Counted from the stretch's first letter, positions 1 to 7,957 are shown. The stretch is DNA of 11,541 nucleotides from an uncultured Faecalibacterium sp. (GCA_934539245.1 CAKTCK010000054.1:1-11541), one strand, 5' to 3'. Notes: generated by a model not told the origin, from the letters alone. Numbers and translations: made by a program.

Positions 1-1143
1 CAGTTCTCCATCATCCAGAACCGCGGCTGCTTCGGCGGCTGCAACTTCTGCGCCATCCAGCTGCATCAGGGGCGGCGGGTCACCAGCCGCAGCGCCGACA
101 GCATCGTGGAGGAAGCCGAGCGCATGACCCACGAGCCGGATTTCAAGGGCTACATCCACGATGTGGGCGGCCCCACCGCAAACTTCCGCTTCCCCTCCTG
201 CCGCGAGCAGATGCTGCGCGGCATGTGCACCGGCGGCAAGCACTGCCTTGCCCCCACCACCTGCTCCCACATGATCGTGGATCACAGCGACTACCTTAAA
301 ATTCTGCGCCGGGTGCGGGAGCTGCCGGGCGTGAAAAAGGTGTTCATCCGCAGCGGCATCCGGTTCGACTACCTGATGGCTGACCCGGACGATACCTTCT
401 TTAAGGAACTGGTAGAATACCATGTATCCGGCCAGCTGAAGGTCGCCCCGGAGCACTGCGCCCCCAACACCCTTGCCTACATGGGCAAGCCCCCCATCGA
501 GACCTTCAACAGGTTCAAGGATAAATTCTACGAGCTGAGCAAGAAGGCGGGCAAAAAGCAGTATCTGGTGCCCTACCTCATGTCCAGCCACCCGGGCAGC
601 ACCCTGAAGGATGCGGTCTATCTGGCCGAGTACCTTTATAAGAACCATATGCGCCCGGAGCAGGTGCAGGACTTCTACCCCACCCCCGGCACCGTGAGCA
701 CCTGTATGTTCTATACCGGCCTTGACCCCTACACCCTCAAGCCGGTGTTTGTGGAAAAGACCCCCGAGGGCAAGGCTTTGCAGCGTGCGCTGCTGCAATA
801 CTATGAGCCCCGCAACGCCGAAAAGGTGGTCAAGGCCTTGCAGCTGACCCACCGGGAGGACCTGATTCCCCTGCTGGTACCCGCCGCAGGCCGCCGCGCC
901 GTGCAGCGCACCGCCCGCCGGGCAGAAAGCGCCGAGGTGACCATCCACAACGATGGCACCTATACCGTACATTCCAACCAGAAGGGGCGCAGCACCGGCA
1001 AAAACACCCGTGCCGCCGCCCCGGCAGGCCGTCAGCCCAGCCCGGGCGCTCGCTTTGCGCCCAACTCTGCGCCCGGCCATAAACCTAAAAATAATCAACA
1101 GAAAGAGAACGCAACGTGGAAAACTGGAAAGAAGAAAAAGTAA
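1..1143 (+). CDS. ygiQ: YgiQ-family radical SAM protein, C-terminal part (5' end outside window)
   Basis: The frame is open from the first base, so this is the last 380 residues of a longer protein; the family is usually about 600-740 residues. Seen: a radical SAM cluster motif C-x3-C-x2-C (RGCFGGCNFC, Cys10, 14 and 17 of the fragment) that would bind a 4Fe-4S cluster and SAM. It is followed by a long TIM-barrel segment with further Cys residues (CxxGKHC around residue 75) and the FYPTPGT stretch typical of the family's C-terminal region (DUF3362). The last 70 or so residues are Pro/Ala/Lys-rich, look disordered and end in a Lys run. The reaction catalysed by YgiQ proteins is not established, so no substrate is assigned. 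The stop codon lies 28 bp inside the next gene, which suggests translational coupling. The family call is firm; the function is open. Confidence 0.92.
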   Translation, partial: QFSIIQNRGCFGGCNFCAIQLHQGRRVTSRSADSIVEEAERMTHEPDFKGYIHDVGGPTANFRFPSCREQMLRGMCTGGKHCLAPTTCSHMIVDHSDYLKILRRVRELPGVKKVFIRSGIRFDYLMADPDDTFFKELVEYHVSGQLKVAPEHCAPNTLAYMGKPPIETFNRFKDKFYELSKKAGKKQYLVPYLMSSHPGSTLKDAVYLAEYLYKNHMRPEQVQDFYPTPGTVSTCMFYTGLDPYTLKPVFVEKTPEGKALQRALLQYYEPRNAEKVVKALQLTHREDLIPLLVPAAGRRAVQRTARRAESAEVTIHNDGTYTVHSNQKGRSTGKNTRAAAPAGRQPSPGARFAPNSAPGHKPKNNQQKENATWKTGKKKK

Positions 1144-2222
1144 CCCTGCTTCCCCGCCGCCTGTTCCTGCGGCTGGCTGCGCTGGCGCTGGCCGCTGTGC
1201 TGGCGCTGGGGCTTACCGCCTGTGACAGCAATGGCGGACACATCGTCAAGCCCTCCACCGGGACAAGCCAGCCCTTCGAGATGCACTTCATTGATGTTGG
1301 GCAAGCACTGAGCGTACTGGTGGAGTGTGACGGGCAGTTCATGCTCTACGATGGCGGCAACGTGGACGATGGCAGTCTGGTGGTATCCTACCTGCAAAAT
1401 CAGGGAGTGGAGCAGCTGCAATATGTGTTCTGCTCCCACGCCCACGAGGACCATGTGGGCGGTCTTGCCGCCGTGATGGCAAAGTTCCCGGCAGGGCATG
1501 CTTACAGCCCGGTAACGGAAGCCTCCACCAAATGCTTCAACGATTTTGTCAAGTATACGCAGCAGCAGGGTCTGCAATTGGAGGTGCCCACCGTGGGCAC
1601 CGTCTGGCCGCTGGGCAGCGCCACCGTTACCCTGCTGGGCCCTGTGACCGGGTACAGCGACACCAACAACACCTCGCTGGTGCTGCGCATCGACTACGGC
1701 AACACCAGCTTTCTGCTGACCGGCGACATGGAAAAGACCGCCGAGACCGACCTTGTAAACAGCGGTGCCAACCTGAAAGCTGATGTGCTGCAAGTAGGGC
1801 ACCACGGCTCCAGCACCAGCACCGGCTACCTGTTTCTGAACGCTGTTCTGCCGGAAATGGGCGTCATCTCCTGCGGCACGGGCAACAAATACGGTCACCC
1901 GCACGAGGAGACCCTGAGCATCCTGCGGGACGCAAAGGTGGACGTCTACCGCACCGATTTGCAGGGCACCATCACCATCGGCAGCGACGGTCAGAACTTC
2001 ACCGTGGGCACCGAGCACTTTGTACCGGACAGCCAGCTGAATCCCACCGACCCGTCGTCCTCCAGCACGGCACAGCAGGCTTACATTGGCAACGTGAACA
2101 GCAAAAAGTTCCATCTGCCCACCTGCCCCAACCTGCCTGCGGAAAAGAACCAAGTCCTCTTTTCCAGCTATGACGAAGCCATTGCTGCAGGTTATACCCC
2201 CTGCGCAAGCTGCATCAAATAA
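1116..2222 (+). CDS. Lipoprotein with ComEC-like metallo-beta-lactamase domain and Cys-rich C-terminal tail
   Basis: A 368-residue protein starting at GTG 1116, with a purine-rich AGAAAGAGA at 1100-1108 as probable ribosome site. A positively charged start and hydrophobic helix (about residues 16-35) lead to a lipobox, LTAC, at 33-36, so it should be exported and lipid-anchored on the outer face of the membrane. The metallo-beta-lactamase fold is shown by HxHxDH (His108, His110, Asp112, His113), a TGDME Asp at 204 and VGHHGS (His229-230). This arrangement matches the hydrolase domain related to ComEC/Rec2. No ComEC membrane channel is present, so a competence role is not implied. Residues 322-368 form a small separate domain with His333, Cys337, Cys363 and Cys366 (FHLPTC...PCASC), resembling the Ada-type metal-binding fold attached to secreted nucleases and hydrolases. 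An extracellular phosphodiesterase or nuclease activity is an inference. It overlaps the upstream radical SAM gene by 28 bp. Confidence 0.88.
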   Translation: MENWKEEKVTLLPRRLFLRLAALALAAVLALGLTACDSNGGHIVKPSTGTSQPFEMHFIDVGQALSVLVECDGQFMLYDGGNVDDGSLVVSYLQNQGVEQLQYVFCSHAHEDHVGGLAAVMAKFPAGHAYSPVTEASTKCFNDFVKYTQQQGLQLEVPTVGTVWPLGSATVTLLGPVTGYSDTNNTSLVLRIDYGNTSFLLTGDMEKTAETDLVNSGANLKADVLQVGHHGSSTSTGYLFLNAVLPEMGVISCGTGNKYGHPHEETLSILRDAKVDVYRTDLQGTITIGSDGQNFTVGTEHFVPDSQLNPTDPSSSSTAQQAYIGNVNSKKFHLPTCPNLPAEKNQVLFSSYDEAIAAGYTPCASCIK

Positions 2223-2229
2223 GGAACGT

Positions 2230-2263
2230 ACTCCCCCGGTCATGACCGAGGGAGTTTTTATTT
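2230..2263 (+). terminator. Intrinsic terminator after the lipoprotein gene
   Basis: ACTCCC and GGGAGT enclose a perfect CGGTCATGACCG palindrome with one C/A mismatch, directly followed by TTTTTATTT. It lies 8 bp after the stop codon and ends the ygiQ-lipoprotein unit before the next promoter. Confidence 0.88.
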
Positions 2264-2279
2264 CCCCCTTTTTGCGGGA

Positions 2280-2308
2280 TTGATAAAAGCCCACAAGTGC
2301 GGTATACT
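2280..2308 (+). promoter_or_regulatory. Sigma-A type promoter for the methionine synthase pair
   Basis: TTGATA (2280-2285), a 17-base spacer and TATACT (2303-2308). The predicted start near 2315 gives a leader of only about 34 nt before ATG 2349. That is too short for a SAM, cobalamin or T-box riboswitch, so any control of this unit must act at the promoter or at translation. Confidence 0.8.
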
Positions 2309-2348
2309 GAATAGTACTTTATTTAAGAGAAGTAAGGAGGTGCAGCTC

Positions 2349-3038
2349 ATGACGATCGGTGTGCCCCGCCCGCTGGCGTTGGAAAAGCCGCAGGCGGTAG
2401 ATCTGGCGCAGGCGGCGCGATATTTCGGCACGCGCGGCGAGCCGGACGCTGCCACGCTGGCACTGCTGCAAAAGTGCGCGGTACCGCTTCTGGCGGCGGC
2501 GACGCCCCGGGCGGTGTGGCTGCTGGCAGACACCCCCGCCCTGACCGAGGCTGGGCTTCTGCCCGGCGAGGATGTGCACAAGCATCTGGCAGGCTGCGGA
2601 CAGGCCATTCTGCTGGCGGTGACGCTGGGCCCCGGGGTGGATGCCCAGATCCGCCGGGCGGGCGTGGGCGACATTGCCGCCGGGGTGGCCTCCGATGCCT
2701 TGGGCAGCGCACTGGCCGAGCAGACTGCCGATGCCGCCGAGGCGCAGCTGCGCCAGTGGGCAGCCACGGAGGGAAAGTATCTGACCGGGCGCTTTTCGCC
2801 CGGCTACGGCGATTGGGACATCGCGGTGCAGCCGCTGGTGGCAGCGGCGCTGGACACCGCGCGCAAAGCGGGGCTGTGCGTCACCGACACCAACCTGATG
2901 ACCCCGCGCAAGAGCGTGACCGCCCTGCTGGGGGTCAGCGACCACCCGGTAAAGGGTCAGCTGGCCGGGTGCGGCCATTGTGTGCTGCGCACCCGCTGCG
3001 AATACAGAAAGAGGGGAAAGACCTGTGCAAGTGAATGA
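2349..3038 (+). CDS. Stand-alone MetH activation-domain protein (methionine synthase reactivation)
   Basis: A 229-residue protein. I chose ATG 2349 because AAGGAGGTG at 2334-2342 sits at ideal spacing; an upstream start at 2280 would lie inside the promoter. The hallmark is R148-F-S-P-G-Y-G-D-W156, corresponding to the SAM-binding RxxPGYG motif of the C-terminal activation domain of cobalamin-dependent methionine synthase. In long MetH proteins this domain binds SAM and allows reductive methylation of cobalamin after oxidation to cob(II)alamin. Here it is a separate polypeptide, and the next gene encodes a MetH that ends before this domain, so the two very probably form one enzyme in trans. 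The stop overlaps metH by 14 bp, indicating coupled translation. The last 25 residues carry Cys208, Cys211, Cys217 and Cys226 in a basic context (GCGHC...RCEYRKRGKTC), which suggests a metal or Fe-S site; its role is unknown. Confidence 0.9.
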   Translation: MTIGVPRPLALEKPQAVDLAQAARYFGTRGEPDAATLALLQKCAVPLLAAATPRAVWLLADTPALTEAGLLPGEDVHKHLAGCGQAILLAVTLGPGVDAQIRRAGVGDIAAGVASDALGSALAEQTADAAEAQLRQWAATEGKYLTGRFSPGYGDWDIAVQPLVAAALDTARKAGLCVTDTNLMTPRKSVTALLGVSDHPVKGQLAGCGHCVLRTRCEYRKRGKTCASE

Positions 3039-5448
3039 ACTTTTCAAGCAGAGCAATACTATCCTGCTGGACGGCGGCATGGGCACCATGCTGCAAGCCG
3101 CCGGGCTCAAGCTGGGCGCACGCCCGGAGGAGCTGAACATCACCGACCCGGCACTTATCGAGGGCATCCATGCGCAGTACGCTGCGTCCGGCAGCCGCAT
3201 CGTCAACGCCAACACCTTCGGCGCTTCCGCCCACAAGCTGGCGGGCAGCGCCTACACGCTGGAGCAGATCATCGCCGCTGGCATTGAAAACTGCAAGCGC
3301 GCCTGTGCGCCCTATGGTGCGCTGACCGCGCTGGACGTAGGCCCGCTGGGCGAACTGCTGGAGCCCAGTGGAACACTGGCCTTTGAGGACGCTGTGGCAG
3401 AGTACGCCCGCATCGTCAAGGCGGGCGAAGCCGCCGGGGCAGACCTGATCTTTTTTGAGACCTACACCGACCTGTACGAGCTGAAGGCCGCCCTGCTGGC
3501 TGCCAAGGAGAACACCCATCTGCCTATTCTGGCCAGCATGAGCTTTGAAGCGGGCGGGCGCACCTTTACCGGCTGCACGGTGGAAAGCTTTGCCGCCACC
3601 GCCCGGGGCTTGGGTGCAGATGCCGTGGGCATCAACTGCTCGCTTGGCCCCAAGGAGATCTTTCCCATGGCAAAGCGGCTGGCAGAAGCCGTGCCCGGCA
3701 ACTTCCCGGTGTTCGTCAAGCCCAATGCCGGTCTGCCCCGGGCGGACGGCAGCGGCTACGACATCACCCCGCAGCTGTTCGCTTTGCAGATGAAGCCCTA
3801 CCGTGAGCTGCACCTGTTTGCTGCCGGCGGCTGCTGCGGCACCACCCCGGAGTTCATCAAGCTGCTCAACGGCACCTTTGCAGGCTGCACCCCGGGGCGT
3901 CCCGCGCACCGGATGCCCTCGGTGCTGTGCACCCCGGTGGATGCGGTCACGGTGGATGGCATCACGGTGGTGGGCGAACGCATCAACCCCACCGGCAAAA
4001 AACGCTTCCAGCAGGCACTGCGGGAGGGCGACATGAACTATGTGCTGGAACAGGCCGTCAGTCAGGCTGAGGCCGGGGCGCAAATTCTGGACGTGAACGT
4101 AGGTGCGCCCGGCGTGGACGAGCCGGTGCTGATGGAGCAGGTGGTCAAGGCGCTGCAAAGCGTCACCAGCCTGCCCTTGCAGCTGGATTCCTCCAACGTG
4201 GAAGCGCTGGCGCGGGGTCTGCGAGTGTACAACGGCAAGCCCATCGTCAACTCCACCAACGGCGAGCCGGAAAAGCTTGCCGCCATCCTGCCGCTGTGCA
4301 AGAAGTACGGCGCTGCCATCGTGGGGCTTGCCATCGACGAAAAAGGCATCCAGCCCAAGGCCGCAGACCGTGTAGCCATTGCCCGCCGCATCACCGAGGC
4401 GGCGCTGGCAGCGGGCATCCCCCGGGAGGACATTTACATCGACTGCCTTACCCTGACCGCCAGCGCCCAGCAGGAGGATGTGCTGGCTACGGTACAGGCG
4501 CTGGAAGCCTGCAAAAAGGAACTTGGAGTGCGCACCGTGCTGGGCGTGTCCAACATCAGCTTTGGTCTGCCCTGCCGCACCTATCTGAACACCACCTTCC
4601 TGACCATGGCCATGTACGCCGGGCTGGACCTTGCCATCATGAACCCTTCCAGCGAGGAGATGATGGCGGCGGTGTACGCCTACAACGTGCTAACCAACCG
4701 GGACAAGCAGAGCACCAAGTACATTGAGCGCTTTGCCGACCGTGTGCCCGCCAGCACCGCGCTGGCACAGGCTGCAAAGGCCGCGCCTGCCGCCAGTGCC
4801 GCCGAGGCAGAGCATACCGGCCCCTACGCCGCCCTGATGAAAGCGGTGGAAAAGGGCTTGAAAGGTGACGCCGCCGCCCATACCCGCGCCCTGCTGGCAG
4901 AAAAGCAGCCGTTGGAGGTGGTGGACGAAGCCTTGATCCCCGCTTTGGACATCGTAGGTGCCAAATATGAAAAAGGCACCCTGTTCCTGCCGCAGCTGCT
5001 GCAGGCCGCCAGCGCCGCCCAGAGCGCCTTTGAGGAGATCAAGACCGCCATTGCCCAGAAGGGCGAGGGCAGCGCCAGCAAGGGACGCATCGTCCTTGCC
5101 ACCGTCAAGGGCGACGTGCACGACATTGGCAAGAATATCGTCCGGGTCATTCTGGAAAACTACGGCTTTGAGGTGCTGGACCTCGGCCGGGATGTGCCGG
5201 TGGAGACGGTGGTGGACACCGTGCGGGAAAAGGACGTGCATCTGGTAGGGCTTTCGGCGCTGATGACCACCACCCTGAAAAGCATGGAGGAGACCATCAC
5301 CGCCCTGCACGCCGCTAAGCTCGACTGCAAGATCATGGTAGGCGGTGCCGTGCTAACCCCGGAATACGCCGAAAAGATCGGCGCGGACTGGTACGCCAAG
5401 GACGCCAAGCGCAGCGCCGACATCGCCAAGGAGTTCTTTGGGGTGTAA
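3025..5448 (+). CDS. metH: Cobalamin-dependent methionine synthase lacking the activation domain
   Basis: Transfers a methyl group from 5-methyltetrahydrofolate through cobalamin to homocysteine, giving methionine in the cytoplasm. Start GTG 3025 follows GAGGGG at 3011-3016 with 8-nt spacing; translation gives 807 residues. Domains in order: homocysteine-binding barrel (about 1-295) with the zinc cysteines at 205 (GINCS) and 270-271 (GGCCGT); pterin-binding barrel (about 310-570) beginning at VVGERINPTG; an Ala-rich linker; the four-helix cobalamin cap (about 597-680); and the Rossmann cobalamin domain (about 685-807) with the lower-ligand motif DVHDIG, His699. Full-length MetH of the E. coli type is about 1,230 residues because it also carries the SAM-binding activation domain. 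That domain is absent here and is supplied by the overlapping upstream gene. The total length and zinc-cysteine positions resemble other short bacterial MetH proteins. Confidence 0.96.
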   Translation: MQVNELFKQSNTILLDGGMGTMLQAAGLKLGARPEELNITDPALIEGIHAQYAASGSRIVNANTFGASAHKLAGSAYTLEQIIAAGIENCKRACAPYGALTALDVGPLGELLEPSGTLAFEDAVAEYARIVKAGEAAGADLIFFETYTDLYELKAALLAAKENTHLPILASMSFEAGGRTFTGCTVESFAATARGLGADAVGINCSLGPKEIFPMAKRLAEAVPGNFPVFVKPNAGLPRADGSGYDITPQLFALQMKPYRELHLFAAGGCCGTTPEFIKLLNGTFAGCTPGRPAHRMPSVLCTPVDAVTVDGITVVGERINPTGKKRFQQALREGDMNYVLEQAVSQAEAGAQILDVNVGAPGVDEPVLMEQVVKALQSVTSLPLQLDSSNVEALARGLRVYNGKPIVNSTNGEPEKLAAILPLCKKYGAAIVGLAIDEKGIQPKAADRVAIARRITEAALAAGIPREDIYIDCLTLTASAQQEDVLATVQALEACKKELGVRTVLGVSNISFGLPCRTYLNTTFLTMAMYAGLDLAIMNPSSEEMMAAVYAYNVLTNRDKQSTKYIERFADRVPASTALAQAAKAAPAASAAEAEHTGPYAALMKAVEKGLKGDAAAHTRALLAEKQPLEVVDEALIPALDIVGAKYEKGTLFLPQLLQAASAAQSAFEEIKTAIAQKGEGSASKGRIVLATVKGDVHDIGKNIVRVILENYGFEVLDLGRDVPVETVVDTVREKDVHLVGLSALMTTTLKSMEETITALHAAKLDCKIMVGGAVLTPEYAEKIGADWYAKDAKRSADIAKEFFGV

Positions 5449-5467
5449 GGCACAAAAGCAAAATCGC

Positions 5468-5511
5468 AAAAATCCCCCTGCGGGCACTTAAAGGCCTGCA
5501 AGGGGATTTTT
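5468..5511. terminator. Bidirectional terminator between metH (+) and serA (-)
   Basis: AAAATCCCC (5469-5477) pairs with GGGGATTTT (5502-5510), with a further TGC/GGC-GCC/TGCA pairing inside. There is a T run after the stem on both strands (T run on +, A run 5468-5472 on + giving T run on -). It lies in the 99-bp gap between the two convergent stop codons and can serve both genes. Confidence 0.88.
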
Positions 5512-5547
5512 ATTCTATATTCCGCAGCCTGTCCGCTGCTTTCCTGC

Positions 5548-6708
5548 TTACAGGATGCGCACCCGGATGACGGCGGGGATGCTGCTCAGCTTCTCGCTCA
5601 GGCGGGCATCCACGGCACCGGTGGCGTCCAGCATGGTGTAAGCCATGTTCTTTTTGCTCTTGTTCACCATGTTTTCGATGTTCAGGCCGGCTTCGGTGGT
5701 CAGGGCGGTGATCTGGCTGATCATACCCGGCTCGTTTTTGTGGATGATGCAGATGCGCTTGCCGCCGGCGCGGGGCTGGTGCACCTCCGGCAGGTTGACC
5801 GAGTGGGTAATGTTGCCGTTGCGCAGGTAGTCGCTCAGCTCCTGTGCTGCCATGATGGCGCAGTTGTCCTCGGCTTCCGGGGTGGAAGCGCCAAGGTGCG
5901 GGGTGCACACGATGCCGGGACGGCCGAGAATGGCCTCGGAGGGGAAGTCGGTCATGTAGCCGGACACCTTGCCGCTGTCCATGGCTTCCAGCAGGGCGGC
6001 GGTGTTCACCAGCTCGCCGCGGGCGTAGTTCAGGATCTTGACGCCGTCCTTGCACAGGGCAAGGGTCTGGGCGTTGATGGTGTCCTTGGTGGTGGGCAGG
6101 TAGGGCACATGGATGGTGATGTAGTCGCACAGGGGCAGCATATCGTTCAGGTTTACGCAGTGGTGCACCTGACTGCTCAGGTTCCACGCGGCTTCAATGG
6201 AGATGTAGGGGTCGTAGCCGTAGACCTCCATGCCCAGCTCGATGGCGCAGTTTGCCACCCGGGAGCCGATGGCACCCAGACCGATGACGCCAAGGGTCTT
6301 GCCTTTGATCTCGTTGCCCACGAACTGCTTTTTGCCCTTTTCCACGCTCTTTGCCATGGCGGGGTCGCCGGCCAGACCCTGACACCACTGGGCAGCGGCG
6401 GCCACGTTGCGGCTGCCCGCAATGAGCATACCGATGACCAGCTCCGCCACGGCGTTGGCGTTGGCACCCGGGGTGTTGAACACCACGATGCCCTGCTCGC
6501 TGCAGCGCTCCAGCGGGATGTTGTTCACACCCGCACCGGCGCGGGCGATGGCAAGCAGATTATCGTTGAAGGTGGTGTTCAAAAGGTCGGCGCTGCGCAC
6601 CAGAATACCGTCCGGCGTATCGGCATCCACCGAGACATCGAACTGGTTCTTGGGCAGCTTTGCCAGCCCCACCGGGCTGATGGCGTTGAGCGTTTTGATG
6701 GTGTACAT
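5548..6708 (-). CDS. serA: D-3-phosphoglycerate dehydrogenase, short ACT-domain type
   Basis: Oxidises 3-phosphoglycerate to 3-phosphohydroxypyruvate with NAD, the first step of the phosphorylated serine pathway. The 386-residue protein has the D-2-hydroxyacid dehydrogenase layout: split substrate domain, Rossmann dinucleotide motif G143-L-G-A-I-G148, catalytic Arg230 (NYARGELVN), probable Glu258 and His271 (HLGAST). Residues 317-386 form an ACT domain (RICIIHKNEPGMISQITALTTEAGL), which in this family usually mediates allosteric control, often by serine. The Glu region reads DFPSEA instead of the common DVFxxEP, as I recall for clostridial short-form SerA. ATG at 6708 is preceded by GAAGGGAA with 9-nt spacing. 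serC lies 166 bp upstream on the same strand, so substrate flow SerA to SerC is encoded side by side, with a repeat element between them. No serB is visible. Confidence 0.95.
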   Translation of the reverse strand: MYTIKTLNAISPVGLAKLPKNQFDVSVDADTPDGILVRSADLLNTTFNDNLLAIARAGAGVNNIPLERCSEQGIVVFNTPGANANAVAELVIGMLIAGSRNVAAAAQWCQGLAGDPAMAKSVEKGKKQFVGNEIKGKTLGVIGLGAIGSRVANCAIELGMEVYGYDPYISIEAAWNLSSQVHHCVNLNDMLPLCDYITIHVPYLPTTKDTINAQTLALCKDGVKILNYARGELVNTAALLEAMDSGKVSGYMTDFPSEAILGRPGIVCTPHLGASTPEAEDNCAIMAAQELSDYLRNGNITHSVNLPEVHQPRAGGKRICIIHKNEPGMISQITALTTEAGLNIENMVNKSKKNMAYTMLDATGAVDARLSEKLSSIPAVIRVRIL

Positions 6709-6726
6709 AGTCCAGATTTCCCTTCT

Positions 6727-6732
6727 ATTATA
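6727..6732 (-). promoter_or_regulatory. Possible serA promoter -10 box
   Basis: On the minus strand a perfect TATAAT lies 18 bp upstream of the serA ATG. No good -35 exists at 16-18 bp; that position falls inside the neighbouring palindromic element, where the nearest TTGACA-like string (GTGACT) is only 13 bp away. serA may use this weak promoter, read-through from serC, or both. Confidence 0.4.
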
Positions 6733-6737
6733 CAGGA

Positions 6738-6873
6738 ACCCTCTCAGTCACGGCTTGCGCCGTGCCAGCTCTCCCGAAGGGCGAGCTTATAAAGCGGGCT
6801 CTATCATGTTGTCCTTCTGATAAAAAGCTCCCCCCCTCGGGGGAGCTGCCGAACGAAGTGAGGCTGAGAGGGT
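6738..6873. repeat. Miniature palindromic element (copy 1) between serC and serA
   Basis: A 136-bp non-coding element with terminal inverted repeats ACCCTCTCAG (6738-6747) and CTGAGAGGGT (6864-6873). Inside are a CACGGC/GCCGTG hairpin, an imperfect AGCTCTCCC/GGGCGAGCT hairpin and the strong AGCTCCCCC/GGGGGAGCT hairpin. It has no ORF of its own. Its architecture and ends match the copy at 8354-8513, although the middles differ, as expected for a MITE-like family moved in trans. The element ends one base after the serC stop codon. No clear target-site duplication is visible. Confidence 0.8.
6821..6847 (-). terminator. Intrinsic terminator for serC supplied by the repeat element
   Basis: Read on the minus strand, AGCTCCCCC, a 4-base loop and GGGGGAGCT are followed directly by TTTTTA. 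The hairpin begins about 28 bp after the serC stop and lies inside the palindromic element. It should stop or attenuate transcription running from serC into serA. Confidence 0.7.
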
Positions 6874-6874
6874 C

Positions 6875-7957
6875 TTACGCATTCTCTTTGCGGAACTTCT
6901 CCATGAAGTCCACCAGCTTGTCCACGCCCTCGGCAGGCATGGCGTTGTAGATGGAAGCGCGCATACCGCCTACCAGACGGTGGCCCTTCAGGTTGACAAA
7001 GCCCGCCTCGGCGGCCTCGGCGCAGAACTTTTTGTCCATGTCCGCGTTGGGGCTGGTGAAGGTGACGTTCATGGTGCTGCGGTAGCGGTGCTCCACAGGG
7101 TTCGTGAAGAACTCCTGACCGTCCAGATAGTCATACAGCACCTTGGCCTTGGCTTCGTTGATCTTCTGCATATTGGCAAGACCGCCGATGTCGTTTTCCA
7201 GATACTTGAGCACCAGACCGGTCATGTAGATGCACCAGCACGGCGGGGTGTTGTACATGCTGTCCTTCGCCAGCAGGGTGGTGTAGTTCATCATGGTGGG
7301 CACGTTGTCTGCGGCGTGACCCAGCAGGTCGTCCCGGATGATGGCGATTGCCATGCCGGCGGGGGCTACGTTCTTCTGTACGCCAAAGTAGATGCAACCG
7401 TACTTGCTGACATCCACGGGCTTGGAAAGGATCATGGAGCTCATATCTGCCACCAGCGGCACGCCCTCCACCTGCGGCAGCTCCACAAACTGGGTGCCGA
7501 AGATGGTGTTGTTCTGGCAGATGTGGATGTAGCTGGCGTCCTTGTCGTAGTTGATAGCGTTTACATCCGGGATATAAGTGAAGTTTTTATCCTTGCTGGA
7601 TGCTACGACCTTGGCTTCGCCGAACTTGGCGGCCTCCTTGGCAGCCAGACCCGAGAAGTTGCCGGACACGATGTAGTCTGCCTTGCCGGTGGTCATAAAG
7701 TTCAGCGGCACCATGGCAAACTGCTGGGTAGCGCCGCCCTGAAAAAAGCCCACCTTGTAGTTATCGGGGATGTTCATCACCCGGCGCAGCGTGGCTTCAG
7801 TGTCCTTGATGATGGCGTCGAACCACTTGCTGCGGTGGCTCATCTCCATGACGCTCTGCCCGCTGTCGCCGTATTCCAGCAGCTCGGCCTGTGCCTGCCG
7901 CAGCACCTTTTCGGGCAGCATGCTGGGGCCTGCGCTGAAGTTATATACTCGTGCCAT
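6875..7957 (-). CDS. serC: Phosphoserine aminotransferase
   Basis: PLP enzyme that converts 3-phosphohydroxypyruvate and glutamate to phosphoserine and 2-oxoglutarate, step two of serine synthesis. ATG 7957 gives 360 residues, the usual family length (about 360), and starts with the conserved MARVYNFSAGPSMLPEKVL. AAGGAGAGG at 7964-7972 sits 6 nt upstream. The open frame continues upstream to 8254, but that extension crosses the promoter and has no family resemblance, so it is rejected. The Schiff-base lysine is Lys195 in GVQKNVAPAG. Further family marks are GGATQQFAMVP near residue 75, HICQNNTIFGTQF around 150 and HRLVGGMRASIYNAMP near the end. The stop codon abuts a palindromic element containing a terminator. 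Upstream lies a promoter with a dyad that could be an activator or repressor site. Confidence 0.96.
   Translation of the reverse strand: MARVYNFSAGPSMLPEKVLRQAQAELLEYGDSGQSVMEMSHRSKWFDAIIKDTEATLRRVMNIPDNYKVGFFQGGATQQFAMVPLNFMTTGKADYIVSGNFSGLAAKEAAKFGEAKVVASSKDKNFTYIPDVNAINYDKDASYIHICQNNTIFGTQFVELPQVEGVPLVADMSSMILSKPVDVSKYGCIYFGVQKNVAPAGMAIAIIRDDLLGHAADNVPTMMNYTTLLAKDSMYNTPPCWCIYMTGLVLKYLENDIGGLANMQKINEAKAKVLYDYLDGQEFFTNPVEHRYRSTMNVTFTSPNADMDKKFCAEAAEAGFVNLKGHRLVGGMRASIYNAMPAEGVDKLVDFMEKFRKENA

Noticed and set aside
1095..2294. 399-codon open frame on the minus strand
   Set aside because: It is antisense to the lipoprotein gene, shows no recognisable domain, and is a usual by-product of GC-rich coding DNA.
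2309..2348. Riboswitch or T-box in front of the methionine synthase genes
   Set aside because: The predicted leader is about 34 nt and shows no aptamer or terminator.
2935..4158. 407-codon open frame on the minus strand
   Set aside because: Antisense to metH; composition rich in Gly, Gln and His without any family motif.
5740..6792. 350-codon open frame on the plus strand
   Set aside because: Antisense to serA and running into the palindromic element; no motif and no credible ribosome site.
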